Source: Aquicella lusitana (lineage in GTDB: Bacteria; Pseudomonadota; Gammaproteobacteria; DSM-16500). From it: a stretch of 64,000 nt of DNA. The position numbers and the translations under genes were made by a program. A model generated the notes under the pieces. That model searched no databases, was not told where the DNA came from, and saw nothing but the letters and a program-made list of their open reading frames with translations. Of the stretch, positions 36,295 through 45,139 are shown one piece after another (within the stretch, counting starts at the first letter, position 1; each line of letters opens with the position of its first letter). The stretch lies in contig NZ_LR699114.1 of NCBI RefSeq assembly GCF_902459475.1, forward strand, positions 1,612,001 through 1,676,000. The letters are read 5' to 3'.

Positions 36295-36759
36295 ATGCAA
36301 TATATCGCCCGCATTAACTGGAAACGCAATGAAGCCTCTTTCAACGTCAAATCCTATGACCGCACCCATCAGATTTCTTTTGGTGGCGGTCTTTCCATTG
36401 AAGGAAGCAGTGCTCCGGAATTTTTAGGTAAAGCAGACCTGCCTAATCCTGAAGAATTGTTCACCGCCTCCATTTCGAGCTGCTTTATGCTGACTTTCCT
36501 CTATTGGGCCGCCATGAAAGGATTAACTATTGATGAGTACGATGCAGAAACAGTAGGGGTACTCGCCAAAAATGCAGAAGGAAAAATGGCCATGACTGAA
36601 GTAATCATTAAACCCCGCATCCATTTTTTTGAGAATAAAACCCCGGAACCTGCCGTGCTGGAAGAATTGTTTAAAAAAGCACATGACAATTGCTTTATTT
36701 CCAACTCTGTCAAATCCAAAATCACAGTACAATCAGAACACGTTACAGCAGCTGAATAA
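36295..36759 (+). CDS. OsmC/Ohr-family peroxidase
   Basis: A 154-residue OsmC-like protein. The two redox cysteines are in SISSCFMLTFLYWAAMKG and AHDNCFISNSVKSKI, with the usual LPNPEELFTASIS segment before the first. Such enzymes reduce organic hydroperoxides with a dithiol such as dihydrolipoamide. The YSIA-type subgroup (SNSVKSKI) differs from true Ohr, so substrate range is open. The 3' end overlaps the convergent alcohol dehydrogenase gene by 17 bases. Confidence 0.9.
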   Translation: MQYIARINWKRNEASFNVKSYDRTHQISFGGGLSIEGSSAPEFLGKADLPNPEELFTASISSCFMLTFLYWAAMKGLTIDEYDAETVGVLAKNAEGKMAMTEVIIKPRIHFFENKTPEPAVLEELFKKAHDNCFISNSVKSKITVQSEHVTAAE

Positions 36760-37729
36760 CATAGGCTCCTGGAAAGCGCCCGCTACGTAAATCGGCGAGC
36801 GCTTCGTTCGCCTGTTCCAATCCGTAAGTATGAACTTCGGTTTCGATGGGAATAGCGGGCGCAATCGACAAAAAAGCTTCACCATCGTGACGTGTTAGAT
36901 TCGCTACCGAGCAGACCATCCTTTCGCCCCATAAAATATCATAAGGGAAAGAAGGAATATCGCTCATATGAATTCCGCCGCACACCACTATCCCGCCTTT
37001 TGCCACCGCCCTAAGCGCGATGGGAACAAGCTCGCCCGCAGGTGCAAAAATAATGGCAGCATCCAGCGGCTCCGGTGGTGATTGAGTAGAATCGCCCGCC
37101 CATACTGCGCCCAATTCACGCGCGAACTGCTGGCCGCGCGTGTCCCCTTCACGTGTAAAAGCATAAACTTCTCTGCCCTGAAAACGTGCAACTTGGGTAA
37201 GAATATGCGCCGCCGCACCAAAGCCATAAATGCCGAGTCGTCTCGCATCGCCAGCTTTTCCCAGCGAACGATAACCAATCAAGCCCGCGCACAGCAAGGG
37301 AGCGGCCTGGTTATCTGGATAATGCTCAGGCACGGGAAAACAGAAACGGGGGTAAGCGAGACAATAGTCAGCGAGTCCTCCGTCTATCTGATAACCGGTG
37401 AATTCAGCACGGTCACACAGATTTTCTTTGCCTGCAAGGCAATAGGTGCAATGTCCGCAACTATTGCCCAGCCATGGCACACCGACTCGCTGCCCCAGGG
37501 AAAACGCCGTAACATTTTTACCTTTTTCAGCAACGGTACCTACAATTTGATGACCCGGAATTAACGGAAGTTTGGGATACGCCAACTCACCATCCATAAT
37601 ATGAAGGTCTGTACGACATATTCCGCATGCATGGACCTTGATTAGCAGCTGGTTTTCATCCGGCACGGGTGTGGCAACATGGGTATATCGCAGTGGCCGC
37701 TTTGGGTGTTCCATCAGCATGGCACGCAT
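36743..37729 (-). CDS. Zinc-dependent alcohol dehydrogenase
   Basis: A 328-residue medium-chain dehydrogenase. Catalytic zinc ligands lie in HACGICRTDLHIMDG (Cys) and IPGHQIVG (His). The structural zinc site is the four-Cys stretch CGHCTYCLAGKENLC. The cofactor fold shows LGIYGFGAAAHILTQ. It belongs to the AdhA-type zinc-binding alcohol dehydrogenases that interconvert primary alcohols and aldehydes with NAD(H). It is shorter at the C-terminus than yeast-type enzymes but keeps GRFPGAYVIQL. The gene is monocistronic and convergent with osmC. Confidence 0.92.
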   Translation of the reverse strand: MRAMLMEHPKRPLRYTHVATPVPDENQLLIKVHACGICRTDLHIMDGELAYPKLPLIPGHQIVGTVAEKGKNVTAFSLGQRVGVPWLGNSCGHCTYCLAGKENLCDRAEFTGYQIDGGLADYCLAYPRFCFPVPEHYPDNQAAPLLCAGLIGYRSLGKAGDARRLGIYGFGAAAHILTQVARFQGREVYAFTREGDTRGQQFARELGAVWAGDSTQSPPEPLDAAIIFAPAGELVPIALRAVAKGGIVVCGGIHMSDIPSFPYDILWGERMVCSVANLTRHDGEAFLSIAPAIPIETEVHTYGLEQANEALADLRSGRFPGAYVIQLL

Positions 37730-37787
37730 GGGCTTTTCCCTTCCATGGATCTCTGTATTTAGTTTAACTCAGTTTGTCCCGTCCTGT

Positions 37788-38138
37788 TTATTGCCCACTC
37801 GAATAATAAGCACCTGATGCGCCACTCTGCGCCTGAGGAGTGGATGAGCTGCTGCTGGAATAACCCGTGCTGGAAGAAGATGAAGCAGGGTTTAGCGCCG
37901 TGGAATGCATATCGTTGCCATGGCTGGGCGTTTGGGAACTATAATAGCCACTGCTATCTGTATGATGACGACGGTGATGGTAGTCGCGATTGTATCCCGA
38001 ATACATATCACTGTGATAGGCCGCAGGATGCTGATTGCTGCTGTAATAATAATTGGATGAATAGCTTTCTTCTGCAACGCAGCCAGTCAATGACCAGGCG
38101 CCTGATAACAGCATGATGACTTTCGCAAGATATTTCAT
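37788..38138 (-). CDS. Small Ser/Tyr/His-rich lipoprotein
   Basis: A 116-residue protein with a lipoprotein signal: MKYLAKVIMLLSGAWSLTGC, where LTGC is the lipobox and Cys20 the lipidation site. The mature part is low-complexity: tyrosine and histidine clusters (YNRDYHHRRHHTDSSGYY) and serine runs (PASSSSSTGYSSSSSSTP). Residue 2 after the Cys is Ala, so outer-membrane sorting is expected. It is 21 bases downstream of a gene for another small exported protein and is probably co-transcribed with it. The function is unknown; the His/Tyr content could bind metal. Confidence 0.7.
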   Translation of the reverse strand: MKYLAKVIMLLSGAWSLTGCVAEESYSSNYYYSSNQHPAAYHSDMYSGYNRDYHHRRHHTDSSGYYSSQTPSHGNDMHSTALNPASSSSSTGYSSSSSSTPQAQSGASGAYYSSGQ

Positions 38139-38159
38139 TTTAGCGTCCTCAGCAAAACA

Positions 38160-38594
38160 TTAATTACAACTTCGCGTATTCACATATACGCTATAAGATC
38201 CTGACGAACCATATACGTCAATCACTGCATGATGGCAGGCATAACCTGTCATTGGATCATACCCGACAACCGGGAAAATCCCTTTCTGGAACGGATCACG
38301 AATTAAAATGAAAGTATCTGCAGTAACCGTATTATTGAACACATGGTCACTTTTATTAGGATAGACCAAATCCTTAATAGGTGTATTGGGCACATCCACA
38401 ACAATGTTTGCTGACGTATAATTATTAACAATAATGTCTGTTGCCGGCGATGTAGTTTTAGCCACAGTGCGCACTGCCTCAGTAATAGGAAATTGCTGGC
38501 TGTAATAACCGCTCTGATCCGTTGGACCAGCAAAGGCAATCGATGTGGAAACCAAACTGATAGCGACCGTTGCGCTGAGAGAAAACTTCTTCAT
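38160..38594 (-). CDS. Small exported protein, unknown family
   Basis: A 144-residue protein with a Sec signal peptide (MKKFSLSATVAISLVSTSIA, cleavage after AFA) and a mature part rich in valine, threonine and asparagine. Two cysteines (YACHHAVIDVYG and NTRSCN at the end) could form one disulfide. The alternation of short hydrophobic strands suggests an all-beta periplasmic or secreted domain. Shares the GYYSQQ-type motif (SGYYSQQFP) with the neighbouring lipoprotein (SGYYSSQTP). No function is assigned. Confidence 0.7.
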   Translation of the reverse strand: MKKFSLSATVAISLVSTSIAFAGPTDQSGYYSQQFPITEAVRTVAKTTSPATDIIVNNYTSANIVVDVPNTPIKDLVYPNKSDHVFNNTVTADTFILIRDPFQKGIFPVVGYDPMTGYACHHAVIDVYGSSGSYSVYVNTRSCN

Positions 38595-38628
38595 GATTTG
38601 TCCTCGTTAATAATCCTTGCATACTATA

Positions 38629-38658
38629 AGCCCAATCCAATGACAATTGGATTGGGCT
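38629..38658. terminator. Perfect 13-bp hairpin upstream of the exported-protein gene
   Basis: AGCCCAATCCAAT and its exact complement are separated by 4 bases. It lies 35 bases before the exported-protein start and 84 bases after the end of the 124-residue gene (both minus strand). No U-run follows, so it may be a terminator, an attenuator or a protein-binding site. Confidence 0.4.
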
Positions 38659-38741
38659 GCTGTTAAGGATCCTGATTATACGTGCAGATGATTAGCTGGC
38701 AAGTACCCTTTTCCTACAATGGATTACCCTCCAACCTGGCT

Positions 38742-39116
38742 TTACGAGCGGAACTTGTTTGCCTGCTGATTCGTATTGATACTCGAGATAAAGCTTGCAA
38801 ATTCAAGCTGTGCATTTACTTTTATATTGAAAGACTCTGCAAGACGGTCCTGCACAGTGGACAGGCTTAAAATAGTTAATAGCGCTTGGATTTGTTTAGT
38901 CTGTCCCTTAAGCAACTCCCCAAGTTGATCGCAGGGTTCCTTCCTTAAATTCGCTACAAGTTTCTGCTGACCGCGGAAATTCACTGTTACAGTAAAGAAC
39001 CGGGCAAGGAAATCCGCAATTTTTATCAACTCCTTGTCTTTGTTTAAATCAAGATTTGCCAAAGCATCAAGCAAATCATTGTTTGTCATAATTGGTTTAC
39101 TTTGCTGATGAAACAT
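38742..39116 (-). CDS. Hypothetical protein, 124 residues
   Basis: A largely helical soluble protein (DLLDALANLDLNKDKELIKI, QIQALLTILSLSTVQDRLAE) ending in NTNQQANKFRS. No family is recognised, and no signal peptide or membrane helix is present. GGGGAAATT directly precedes ATG 39116; ATG 39089 (MTNNDLL) is an alternative. A single Cys lies near residue 72. The coding look (length, codon use, ribosome site) is moderate. Confidence 0.5.
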   Translation of the reverse strand: MFHQQSKPIMTNNDLLDALANLDLNKDKELIKIADFLARFFTVTVNFRGQQKLVANLRKEPCDQLGELLKGQTKQIQALLTILSLSTVQDRLAESFNIKVNAQLEFASFISSINTNQQANKFRS

Positions 39117-39145
39117 AATTTCCCCGTTTTTTTATCCTGATCGTT

Positions 39146-39366
39146 ATAACTGAACTTTGGCCATTTTTACAGATGTTCACAAATTTGCCACCCTGGGCGC
39201 GCAACTTTGTCATCCTGAGCCCCGCAACTTTGCCACCCTGAGCGCAACTTCGTCATCCTGAGCGCAGCGAAGGATCTCCTCTTGTACATTTAGAGATCCT
39301 TCGAACAAAAAAACGCTCTCAGGGTGACAGCCGTTCTATAGAATCAGCAGCATTTGTCAAAAATGG
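39146..39366. repeat. MITE-like repeat, expanded and degenerate
   Basis: Begins TAACTGAACTTTGGCCATTT and ends GTCAAAAATGGCAAAA. The left arm contains several tandem variants of GCAACTTTGTCATCCTGAGC, with CCACCCTG and CCATCCTG versions, before the core GCGAAGGATCTCCTCTTGTA. It fills most of the 327-bp gap between the 124-residue gene and the multicopper oxidase gene; the rest of that gap shows nothing. Confidence 0.75.
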
Positions 39367-39443
39367 CAAAATACGGTATTAAAAACATGCTTTATACTTC
39401 AACAAGTATCTTTTTTCAACAACCCATCTTCATGTCGAGCTAA

Positions 39444-40916
39444 TTAAAAAGGAGATAAATCATATAATTGTTCACCTTTTACACGCTGCTCTGTGGTAAA
39501 TCTTTCGGGATAATTTTCATAGTTAACAGTGGTCATCATGCCGCCCATTTGATGGTACAAAATATGGCAATGCAGCATCCAAATGCCGGGGTTTTCTGTA
39601 TCCAGCACCACTTTCATGGTTGAATGCGGCATGACATTCACTGAATCACCTTTGCGGCCATTTATTTTCTTGCCGTTAATTTCGGTAATCTGAAAAACAT
39701 GTCCATGAAAATGCATGGGATGTGCCATACCGCTTTTATTATTGAAATAGAGTTCAATGCGCTGATTTGGTTTGACCTTGTAGGGTGTTACATAAGGCCA
39801 TACCTCACCGTTAATAGTCCATCGATAAGTCTTCATGTCACCTTCAAGGTTATAAAGCAGTGACTGCTTGATAGGTCGCAAAGGAAAAGGATGCAATGCT
39901 TTTAATTTTTTTTCCTGCTCATCATTCAGAACCGGGTTCACTGACTCTGTTGTTTCAGAGAGCCTGGGAACCGCTGCATGCGTCGTTGCCAAAATCAAAC
40001 CTGTACGCTGACGCGTGCCTTCCGGCAGCGCCAAAATAGGATAAGCGCCTTGGCCTGGTGGGATTTGCACGCGAATATCCAACCGATTACCGATGGCTAA
40101 CTGAAACCGTGAACCCTGCACCGGCTGCACAGGCTCTGCATCCACCGCAAACAAGGTACCCTGCAGTTTGCCCAGATCCACATAGTAATTGCTGCTGGCA
40201 GAACCGTTAATAATGCGAAGACGAACCGTCTCGCCTGGTTTTACGCGTATCACCTGGGGATTGCTAAGTGTGCGGTGATTGGTGAGATAAGCATCAAATT
40301 TAACATCGCTCACATCGGGCATGGCCATCTTTTTGCCCATCGTTGGCATGTCCATAGGCATCTTGTCGCTGGATGCTGCCGCCTGCTGAAGATTGCCTCT
40401 CAACTTTGCGTACACTTCCCTGGGGTTTTCAAAAGTAAAATCCTGAATAAATAGCATGGCTTCTTTTTCTGGTTTTTCATTGGCGCCATAAATAATAAGC
40501 GGCGCCGCCATCAGTTTTTGTTCCTGCAATTTATAATGGGAGTGAAACCAGTACGTTCCCGCCTGTTTTAATTTAAACTCATAAGGGTAACTTTCTCCGG
40601 GCTGGATGGGTAACTGTGTCACATAAGGTACACCGTCGTCATCATTTGGGCTCAATATACCGTGCCAGTGCAGCACTAGGGGAACTTGTGTTTTGTTTTC
40701 AACAACGACGTTAAAAAGATCTCCCTCTTTGCCGGTTAAGCCAAACTTGCCATTCCGCTGCTGAATGCCAAATACCTTACTCTTTTTTCCATTCACCCTG
40801 ATAGTTTTCTCAATAACTTGCAGATGAACCTGTTTGGCAGAAGCCGCGGCGTGCGTGGAAGGGAAAGCGATAAAGAACAGAAAGAGTAGTGCAATATGAA
40901 ATGATTTCCGTATCAT
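39444..40916 (-). CDS. Multicopper oxidase with Met-rich insert
   Basis: A 490-residue periplasmic three-domain copper oxidase. The copper ligands are all visible: LHWHG, WFHSHYKLQEQ, HPMHFHGHVFQI and MLHCHILYHQMGGM, giving the type 1 and the trinuclear sites and an axial Met. A methionine-rich segment (SDKMPMDMPTMGKKMAMPD, about residues 178-196) resembles that of CueO/CopA and suggests cuprous-ion oxidation and copper tolerance. The signal peptide is a plain Sec type (MIRKSFHIALLFLFFIAFPS) without twin arginines. ATG 40916 has AAGGA upstream; the frame's earlier start at 40982 is unlikely. No copper chaperone or regulator is adjacent. Confidence 0.9.
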   Translation of the reverse strand: MIRKSFHIALLFLFFIAFPSTHAAASAKQVHLQVIEKTIRVNGKKSKVFGIQQRNGKFGLTGKEGDLFNVVVENKTQVPLVLHWHGILSPNDDDGVPYVTQLPIQPGESYPYEFKLKQAGTYWFHSHYKLQEQKLMAAPLIIYGANEKPEKEAMLFIQDFTFENPREVYAKLRGNLQQAAASSDKMPMDMPTMGKKMAMPDVSDVKFDAYLTNHRTLSNPQVIRVKPGETVRLRIINGSASSNYYVDLGKLQGTLFAVDAEPVQPVQGSRFQLAIGNRLDIRVQIPPGQGAYPILALPEGTRQRTGLILATTHAAVPRLSETTESVNPVLNDEQEKKLKALHPFPLRPIKQSLLYNLEGDMKTYRWTINGEVWPYVTPYKVKPNQRIELYFNNKSGMAHPMHFHGHVFQITEINGKKINGRKGDSVNVMPHSTMKVVLDTENPGIWMLHCHILYHQMGGMMTTVNYENYPERFTTEQRVKGEQLYDLSPF

Positions 40917-41044
40917 TGCCGTCAGTCCTTGACTATTTCCTGATATTACTGCCACTTTATCGCAAAATAGCAGCAGAGGCAAAACAGCGGCCCGAATTGA
41001 ATGCGCCAGAATAGCGGTATCGTAAAAACTATTATCCGCGCTTA

Positions 41045-42181
41045 CTAATCCAATGTACGTCTATAACGCTTTAACGCAATCAATAACATCACCAGCATAA
41101 AAAGAATGATGGGCCACAAATCCACCCATATATCGGCAAACCCAATGCCTTTTAACATGATTCCCCGTACGATATTGATAAAATGCGTCAGCGGCAGCAC
41201 ATTGCCAATCCATTGCGCCCAAAACGGCATGCCTTTAAAAGGAAAGGCGAAACCGGAAAGCAGAAGAGAAGGCAAAAAGAAAAACATACTGATCTGGCTT
41301 GCTTCCAGCTGTGTTTTTGCTAAGGTGGAAATCATGATACCCACAAAAAGATTGGCCAGAATGAATGGCAAAGTGACCACTAGCAAGGTCAGCTCACTGC
41401 CCAGTAGAGGAATTTTAAAAAACCAGACAGCCAGAAAAATCACGATCACCACTTGCAAATAACCAACAATGATAAAAGGCGTCGCCTTTCCAACGATGAC
41501 TTCAACGGGACGGATCGGTGTGGATAGCAAGCTTTCCATCGTTCCCCGTTCGCGCTCACGCGTAAGCGCCATGGAAGCGACCATCACAAAGGTCATGGTG
41601 AGTACCGTACCCAGCAACCCAGGCACAATGTTGTACTGCGTAATCGCGCTGGGATTATATTTTGTGTGAATCCGTAATTCGGCGGCACCCGGCTTCGCGT
41701 TTAATCCGTCTAAAGGCCCTACCAGATCATATTGAAACACGGTGGCCATCACCCCCGTCGCCGCAGAAACCGCCGATCCGACGGAAACAGGATCTGTACC
41801 ATCCACTTCGAGCAAGGCAGCCGGATATTCACCCCGCACTAACTTGCGGGAAAAATCACTGGGTATCGTGAGCGTAAACAAAACCTGATGCCGCTCAATG
41901 AGCCGTGTCGCTTCGGCTTCCGATTTGGGAAAATGATCGAACTTAAAATATTTTGTGTTTTCCAACCCGTATACTAATGAGCGCGAAAAAGGGCCGCGGT
42001 CAAAATTAATTAACGCACTGGGTAAGTCTCTGGGATTCGTATTGATGGCAAGACCAAATAAAATAAGCTGCACAACAGGTAAAGAAATAACCATGGCGAA
42101 AGTGCTGTGATCGCGTTTGAACTGGATAAACTCTTTTATAATGAGCCCCCATAAACGGAATAAAGAAAGTTGCCTGATCAT
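41045..42181 (-). CDS. ABC-2 type exporter permease
   Basis: A 378-residue inner-membrane permease of the YhhJ/YbhR type. It has an N-terminal helix, a long periplasmic domain (about residues 45-180), and five further helices, including the conserved ALTRERERGTMESLLSTPIR region and VLPLTHFINIVRGIMLKG. Third gene of a run with the membrane-fusion protein and ATPase genes; it begins 6 bases after the ATPase stop. A normal YbhFSR-type system has two permeases; here only one is seen, so it may work as a homodimer. The substrate is unknown. Confidence 0.87.
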   Translation of the reverse strand: MIRQLSLFRLWGLIIKEFIQFKRDHSTFAMVISLPVVQLILFGLAINTNPRDLPSALINFDRGPFSRSLVYGLENTKYFKFDHFPKSEAEATRLIERHQVLFTLTIPSDFSRKLVRGEYPAALLEVDGTDPVSVGSAVSAATGVMATVFQYDLVGPLDGLNAKPGAAELRIHTKYNPSAITQYNIVPGLLGTVLTMTFVMVASMALTRERERGTMESLLSTPIRPVEVIVGKATPFIIVGYLQVVIVIFLAVWFFKIPLLGSELTLLVVTLPFILANLFVGIMISTLAKTQLEASQISMFFFLPSLLLSGFAFPFKGMPFWAQWIGNVLPLTHFINIVRGIMLKGIGFADIWVDLWPIILFMLVMLLIALKRYRRTLD

Positions 42182-42187
42182 TTCGCA

Positions 42188-43105
42188 CTACCCCCCCGTT
42201 CTTTCGGCTACCAAATGAATAAATACCGCTTCGAGGTTGGTAGGCACTTCTTCCCATTTATAATCAGGAAAGCGATTAACAGCTTGCTGGATCAAATCGA
42301 GATCTGTACCGCAGATGCGTAATTCATTACCCCATGCAATCACCTGCTCAATGCCCGGCTGATTTTGCAACGCCTCCGCAAGCCGGGTAAGATGGCGGCC
42401 TGTTGCAGCCCAGGTGATCAATCCGGCGTGATTGATAATCTCTGGAATAGTGCCTTGCGCCATCAAATCGCCATAGACAATATAGGCAAGTCGATTGCAC
42501 CGTTCTGCTTCATCCATGTAGTGCGTGCTAACCAATGACGTAATGCCTTGCGAAGTCAAATTAGAAATATAATTCCAGAATTCACGTCTGGCCTTGGGGT
42601 CAACACCTGCAGTGGGCTCATCCAGCAGCAGCAACTTAGGATCATGTATCAAGGCAGCGCCCAGCGATAATCGCTGTTTCCAGCCGCCGGATAGTCTTCC
42701 CGCCAGTACATTCTCAAACTTATCCAGTTCCAAATCAGCCATCATTTTTTTCGTACGGCTGGCATAGTCTTTTTCACCATACATGCGCGATACAAATTCA
42801 AGATTTTCTCTTACTGTCATATCCTGATAAAGACTGAAGATTTGAGGGACATAACCAACGAGTGGTTTAATCATGCGGGTTTCACGCAAGATATCATAGC
42901 CCAAACATTCTCCTTCGCCTGAATCCGGCGTCATGAGACCGCATAACATGCGAATGGTAGTGGTTTTACCGCTGCCATTCGGGCCCAGGAAACCGAAAAT
43001 TTCCCCGCGCCTTACCTGAAGCGAAACGTGATTAACCGCCCGCTTTCCGTTGAAACTTTTGGTTAAATCACGCACATCAATGACATATTCATCCGTTGTG
43101 GTCAT
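42188..43105 (-). CDS. ABC exporter ATP-binding protein
   Basis: A 305-residue nucleotide-binding subunit. Walker A is GPNGSGKTTTIRML, the signature is LSGGWKQRLSLGAAL (Trp where Gln is more usual), and Walker B is LLLLDEPTAGVDP, followed by the H-loop LVSTHYMDEAERC. It powers the neighbouring permease. I start at ATG 43105 (MTTTDEYVIDVRDLTK), 4 bases after the membrane-fusion stop and preceded by AGGGA; the longer frame from 43219 would overlap that gene. Only one ATPase domain is present, unlike the fused double domain of YbhF/RbbA. Confidence 0.92.
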   Translation of the reverse strand: MTTTDEYVIDVRDLTKSFNGKRAVNHVSLQVRRGEIFGFLGPNGSGKTTTIRMLCGLMTPDSGEGECLGYDILRETRMIKPLVGYVPQIFSLYQDMTVRENLEFVSRMYGEKDYASRTKKMMADLELDKFENVLAGRLSGGWKQRLSLGAALIHDPKLLLLDEPTAGVDPKARREFWNYISNLTSQGITSLVSTHYMDEAERCNRLAYIVYGDLMAQGTIPEIINHAGLITWAATGRHLTRLAEALQNQPGIEQVIAWGNELRICGTDLDLIQQAVNRFPDYKWEEVPTNLEAVFIHLVAERTGG

Positions 43106-43109
43106 CACA

Positions 43110-43970
43110 TTATCCCTGTTTACGCGGATAATAAGTGACGTAGATCGGCTGGCCAGGATGCAGTTGGTACGCATCTTCAGGCGCGAACCTTGCTTCAACA
43201 CGATACACCAGCTTTTCATTGGTTTCAGTGCTATAAATCACTGGCGGTGTATATTCCGCTGAAGGCGAAATAAAAGTAATTTTGCCCGTATAGGATTGTG
43301 TACAGCCATCGCAGGCCAGCTTGATCTGGTCATTCACCCGAATACCACCCAGCTGCGATTCACTGACAAAAAAAACTGCTTTGACATTTCCCGGCGCAAG
43401 CAGCGACAAAATAGCTTCATTGGCAGCGGCATATTCACCCAGTCGGTAATACGTATCAAAAACCACCGCTTCCACTGGCGCGTTAATTGTTTTTTGTTCC
43501 TTGGTCCATTTTGCCTGGGCAAGGGCTGCTTTTGAGGAAGCAATATTTGCATTAGCTTGAGCAAGCTGGGCGATAAGCGCATTGTAATTTGATTTAGCGC
43601 TATCCAGCTGGGATCTTTCGATAGCATTTTTGGGGACTAATATTTTGTATCGTTCATACGTAATTTTTGCGAAAGCAAGATTCGCCGCAGTCGCGTCCCG
43701 GCTTGCCACCGCCTGCTTGAGGTTTTCCTGCGCTGCCTGATAGGCATCGCTTTCCGGCTGCTGTTCCAGCACGAATAATCGCTGCCCCTGCTTAACCTTG
43801 TCACCCCGCTTAACCAGTAGCTGCTCCACTACACCGGAAACACTGGTGGCCATGTATGTATAGCTGCCTTCTATATAACCCTGCGCCTCTGCATGCTCGG
43901 GTTGACGCGAGCAGCCGCTCGCGAACAGTATGCAGACCAAAAGAATTGATGCCTGTCTGATAAAACGCAT
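43110..43970 (-). CDS. HlyD-family membrane-fusion protein, lipoprotein-like
   Basis: A 286-residue periplasmic adaptor. The start MRFIRQASILLVCILFASGC contains a lipobox (ASGC), so it is probably lipidated. A biotinyl-lipoyl-like half motif (ATSVSGVVEQLLVKRGDKVK), a coiled-coil hairpin (about residues 75-165) and the second half (TINAPVEAVVFDTYYRLGEY) follow in the YhiI/YbhG order. With the ATPase and permease it forms a tripartite exporter that would dock to a TolC-type channel. First gene of the operon; nothing here names the substrate. Confidence 0.9.
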   Translation of the reverse strand: MRFIRQASILLVCILFASGCSRQPEHAEAQGYIEGSYTYMATSVSGVVEQLLVKRGDKVKQGQRLFVLEQQPESDAYQAAQENLKQAVASRDATAANLAFAKITYERYKILVPKNAIERSQLDSAKSNYNALIAQLAQANANIASSKAALAQAKWTKEQKTINAPVEAVVFDTYYRLGEYAAANEAILSLLAPGNVKAVFFVSESQLGGIRVNDQIKLACDGCTQSYTGKITFISPSAEYTPPVIYSTETNEKLVYRVEARFAPEDAYQLHPGQPIYVTYYPRKQG

Positions 43971-44057
43971 CCGTGGTTTCCTTTGCTTATCCTTGTTTTA
44001 ATCATCATAACATTGATTTTATTTGATGGAGTACCGTAAAAAATGCCACCTCCCACT

Positions 44058-44135
44058 CGCAAAAAGTCATCCTATACGCGAAAAGTCATCCCGCACGAAA
44101 AATGTCATCCCGCAACAAGTGCGGGGCGACAAGGG
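44058..44135. repeat. Short palindromic intergenic repeat (GTCATCC type)
   Basis: Three direct copies of AAAGTCATCC-like sequence, about 19 bases apart, end in a hairpin CCCGCA / TGCGGGG. It lies between the exporter operon and secF, on no gene, and is of a different type from the TA-flanked MITE. Confidence 0.6.
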
Positions 44136-44200
44136 AATATATGACAGGATGGGAGAACAAACAGCGAAAATCAAATAGTATTAAAGCAAGAAAATTCAAA

Positions 44201-45136
44201 CTAAGGCCGTTCATCAGCCTCTTTACGTTGCGGCGTGAGATGCTGCCGGTTAAGTCCCAATGAAATGGTCAATGAGCCTGCCACATAAATAGAAGAATAA
44301 GTACCCACGGCAATACCGATGATCAAGGCCAGTGAAAATCCATACAGCAAGCTGCCGCCCAGGAAAAAGAGCGCGAGCACCACAATCAAGGTCAGCACGG
44401 AAGTCATGATGGTGCGCGACAATGTCTGATTGATGGATACATTCATCACTTCAAGGACGCTTGCTTTACGCATCTTGCGAAAATTTTCACGTACACGATC
44501 AAAAATGACAATCGTATCATTCAGTGAATAACCTATCACGGTCAAAACAGCCGCCAGGGTAATGAGATTAAACTCGATATTAAAGAAGGAGAACACACCT
44601 AGGATAAGGATAGGATCATGAATCAATGCCACTGTTGAACCAATTGCAAAACGCAGATCAAACCGGAAGGCAATATAGATCATCGTACCCAGCAGAGCAA
44701 AGATGATGGCAAGAATACTTTTACCTGCCATTTCCTTGCCCACCTGCGGGCCAATGTAATTGACCGCGTCCACCTTGCTGCCCGGCAAGGTTTTCATTAC
44801 CTGGTTAACCATTTCGGTTTGGGCCTCATTATCCATTTCTACTGCTTTTTTGTTCTTTGGCACCAGGGTGACCAATACGTCTTTTGACGTGCCATAACTG
44901 ATGACAACAGCATCATGAAAACCGGCTGTTTCCAGATTAGAGCGTATCTGTCCCAAATTGGCTTCTTCTGGAAAACTGAGCTGGATCTGCGTACCGCCAG
45001 TAAAGTCCAAACCCAAATTCAATCCATAAACCGCGAGTGAACCAAGGGAAAACAGAAAAAAAATGATAGACAAGACTGCCGCCCATTTGCGCTGGGCCAT
45101 AAAATCAATGTTTGTATTCTGTTTAAAAAATTCCAT
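44201..45136 (-). CDS. secF: Protein translocase subunit SecF
   Basis: A 311-residue inner-membrane RND-type protein with six helices and one periplasmic domain. The conserved YGLNLGLDFTGGTQIQL start, NYIGPQVGKEMAGKSILAI and ALIHDPILILGVFSFF (DPI) and VIGYSLNDTIVIFDRVRENF motifs are present. With SecD and YajC it uses the proton gradient to help release exported proteins from SecYEG. It starts 3 bases after secD. Confidence 0.97.
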   Translation of the reverse strand: MEFFKQNTNIDFMAQRKWAAVLSIIFFLFSLGSLAVYGLNLGLDFTGGTQIQLSFPEEANLGQIRSNLETAGFHDAVVISYGTSKDVLVTLVPKNKKAVEMDNEAQTEMVNQVMKTLPGSKVDAVNYIGPQVGKEMAGKSILAIIFALLGTMIYIAFRFDLRFAIGSTVALIHDPILILGVFSFFNIEFNLITLAAVLTVIGYSLNDTIVIFDRVRENFRKMRKASVLEVMNVSINQTLSRTIMTSVLTLIVVLALFFLGGSLLYGFSLALIIGIAVGTYSSIYVAGSLTISLGLNRQHLTPQRKEADERP

Positions 45137-45139
45137 GTG

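Noticed and set aside
44058-44135. Intrinsic terminator for the secF transcript
   Set aside because: The hairpin has no U-run on the secF strand and is part of a direct-repeat cluster; classed as a repeat instead.
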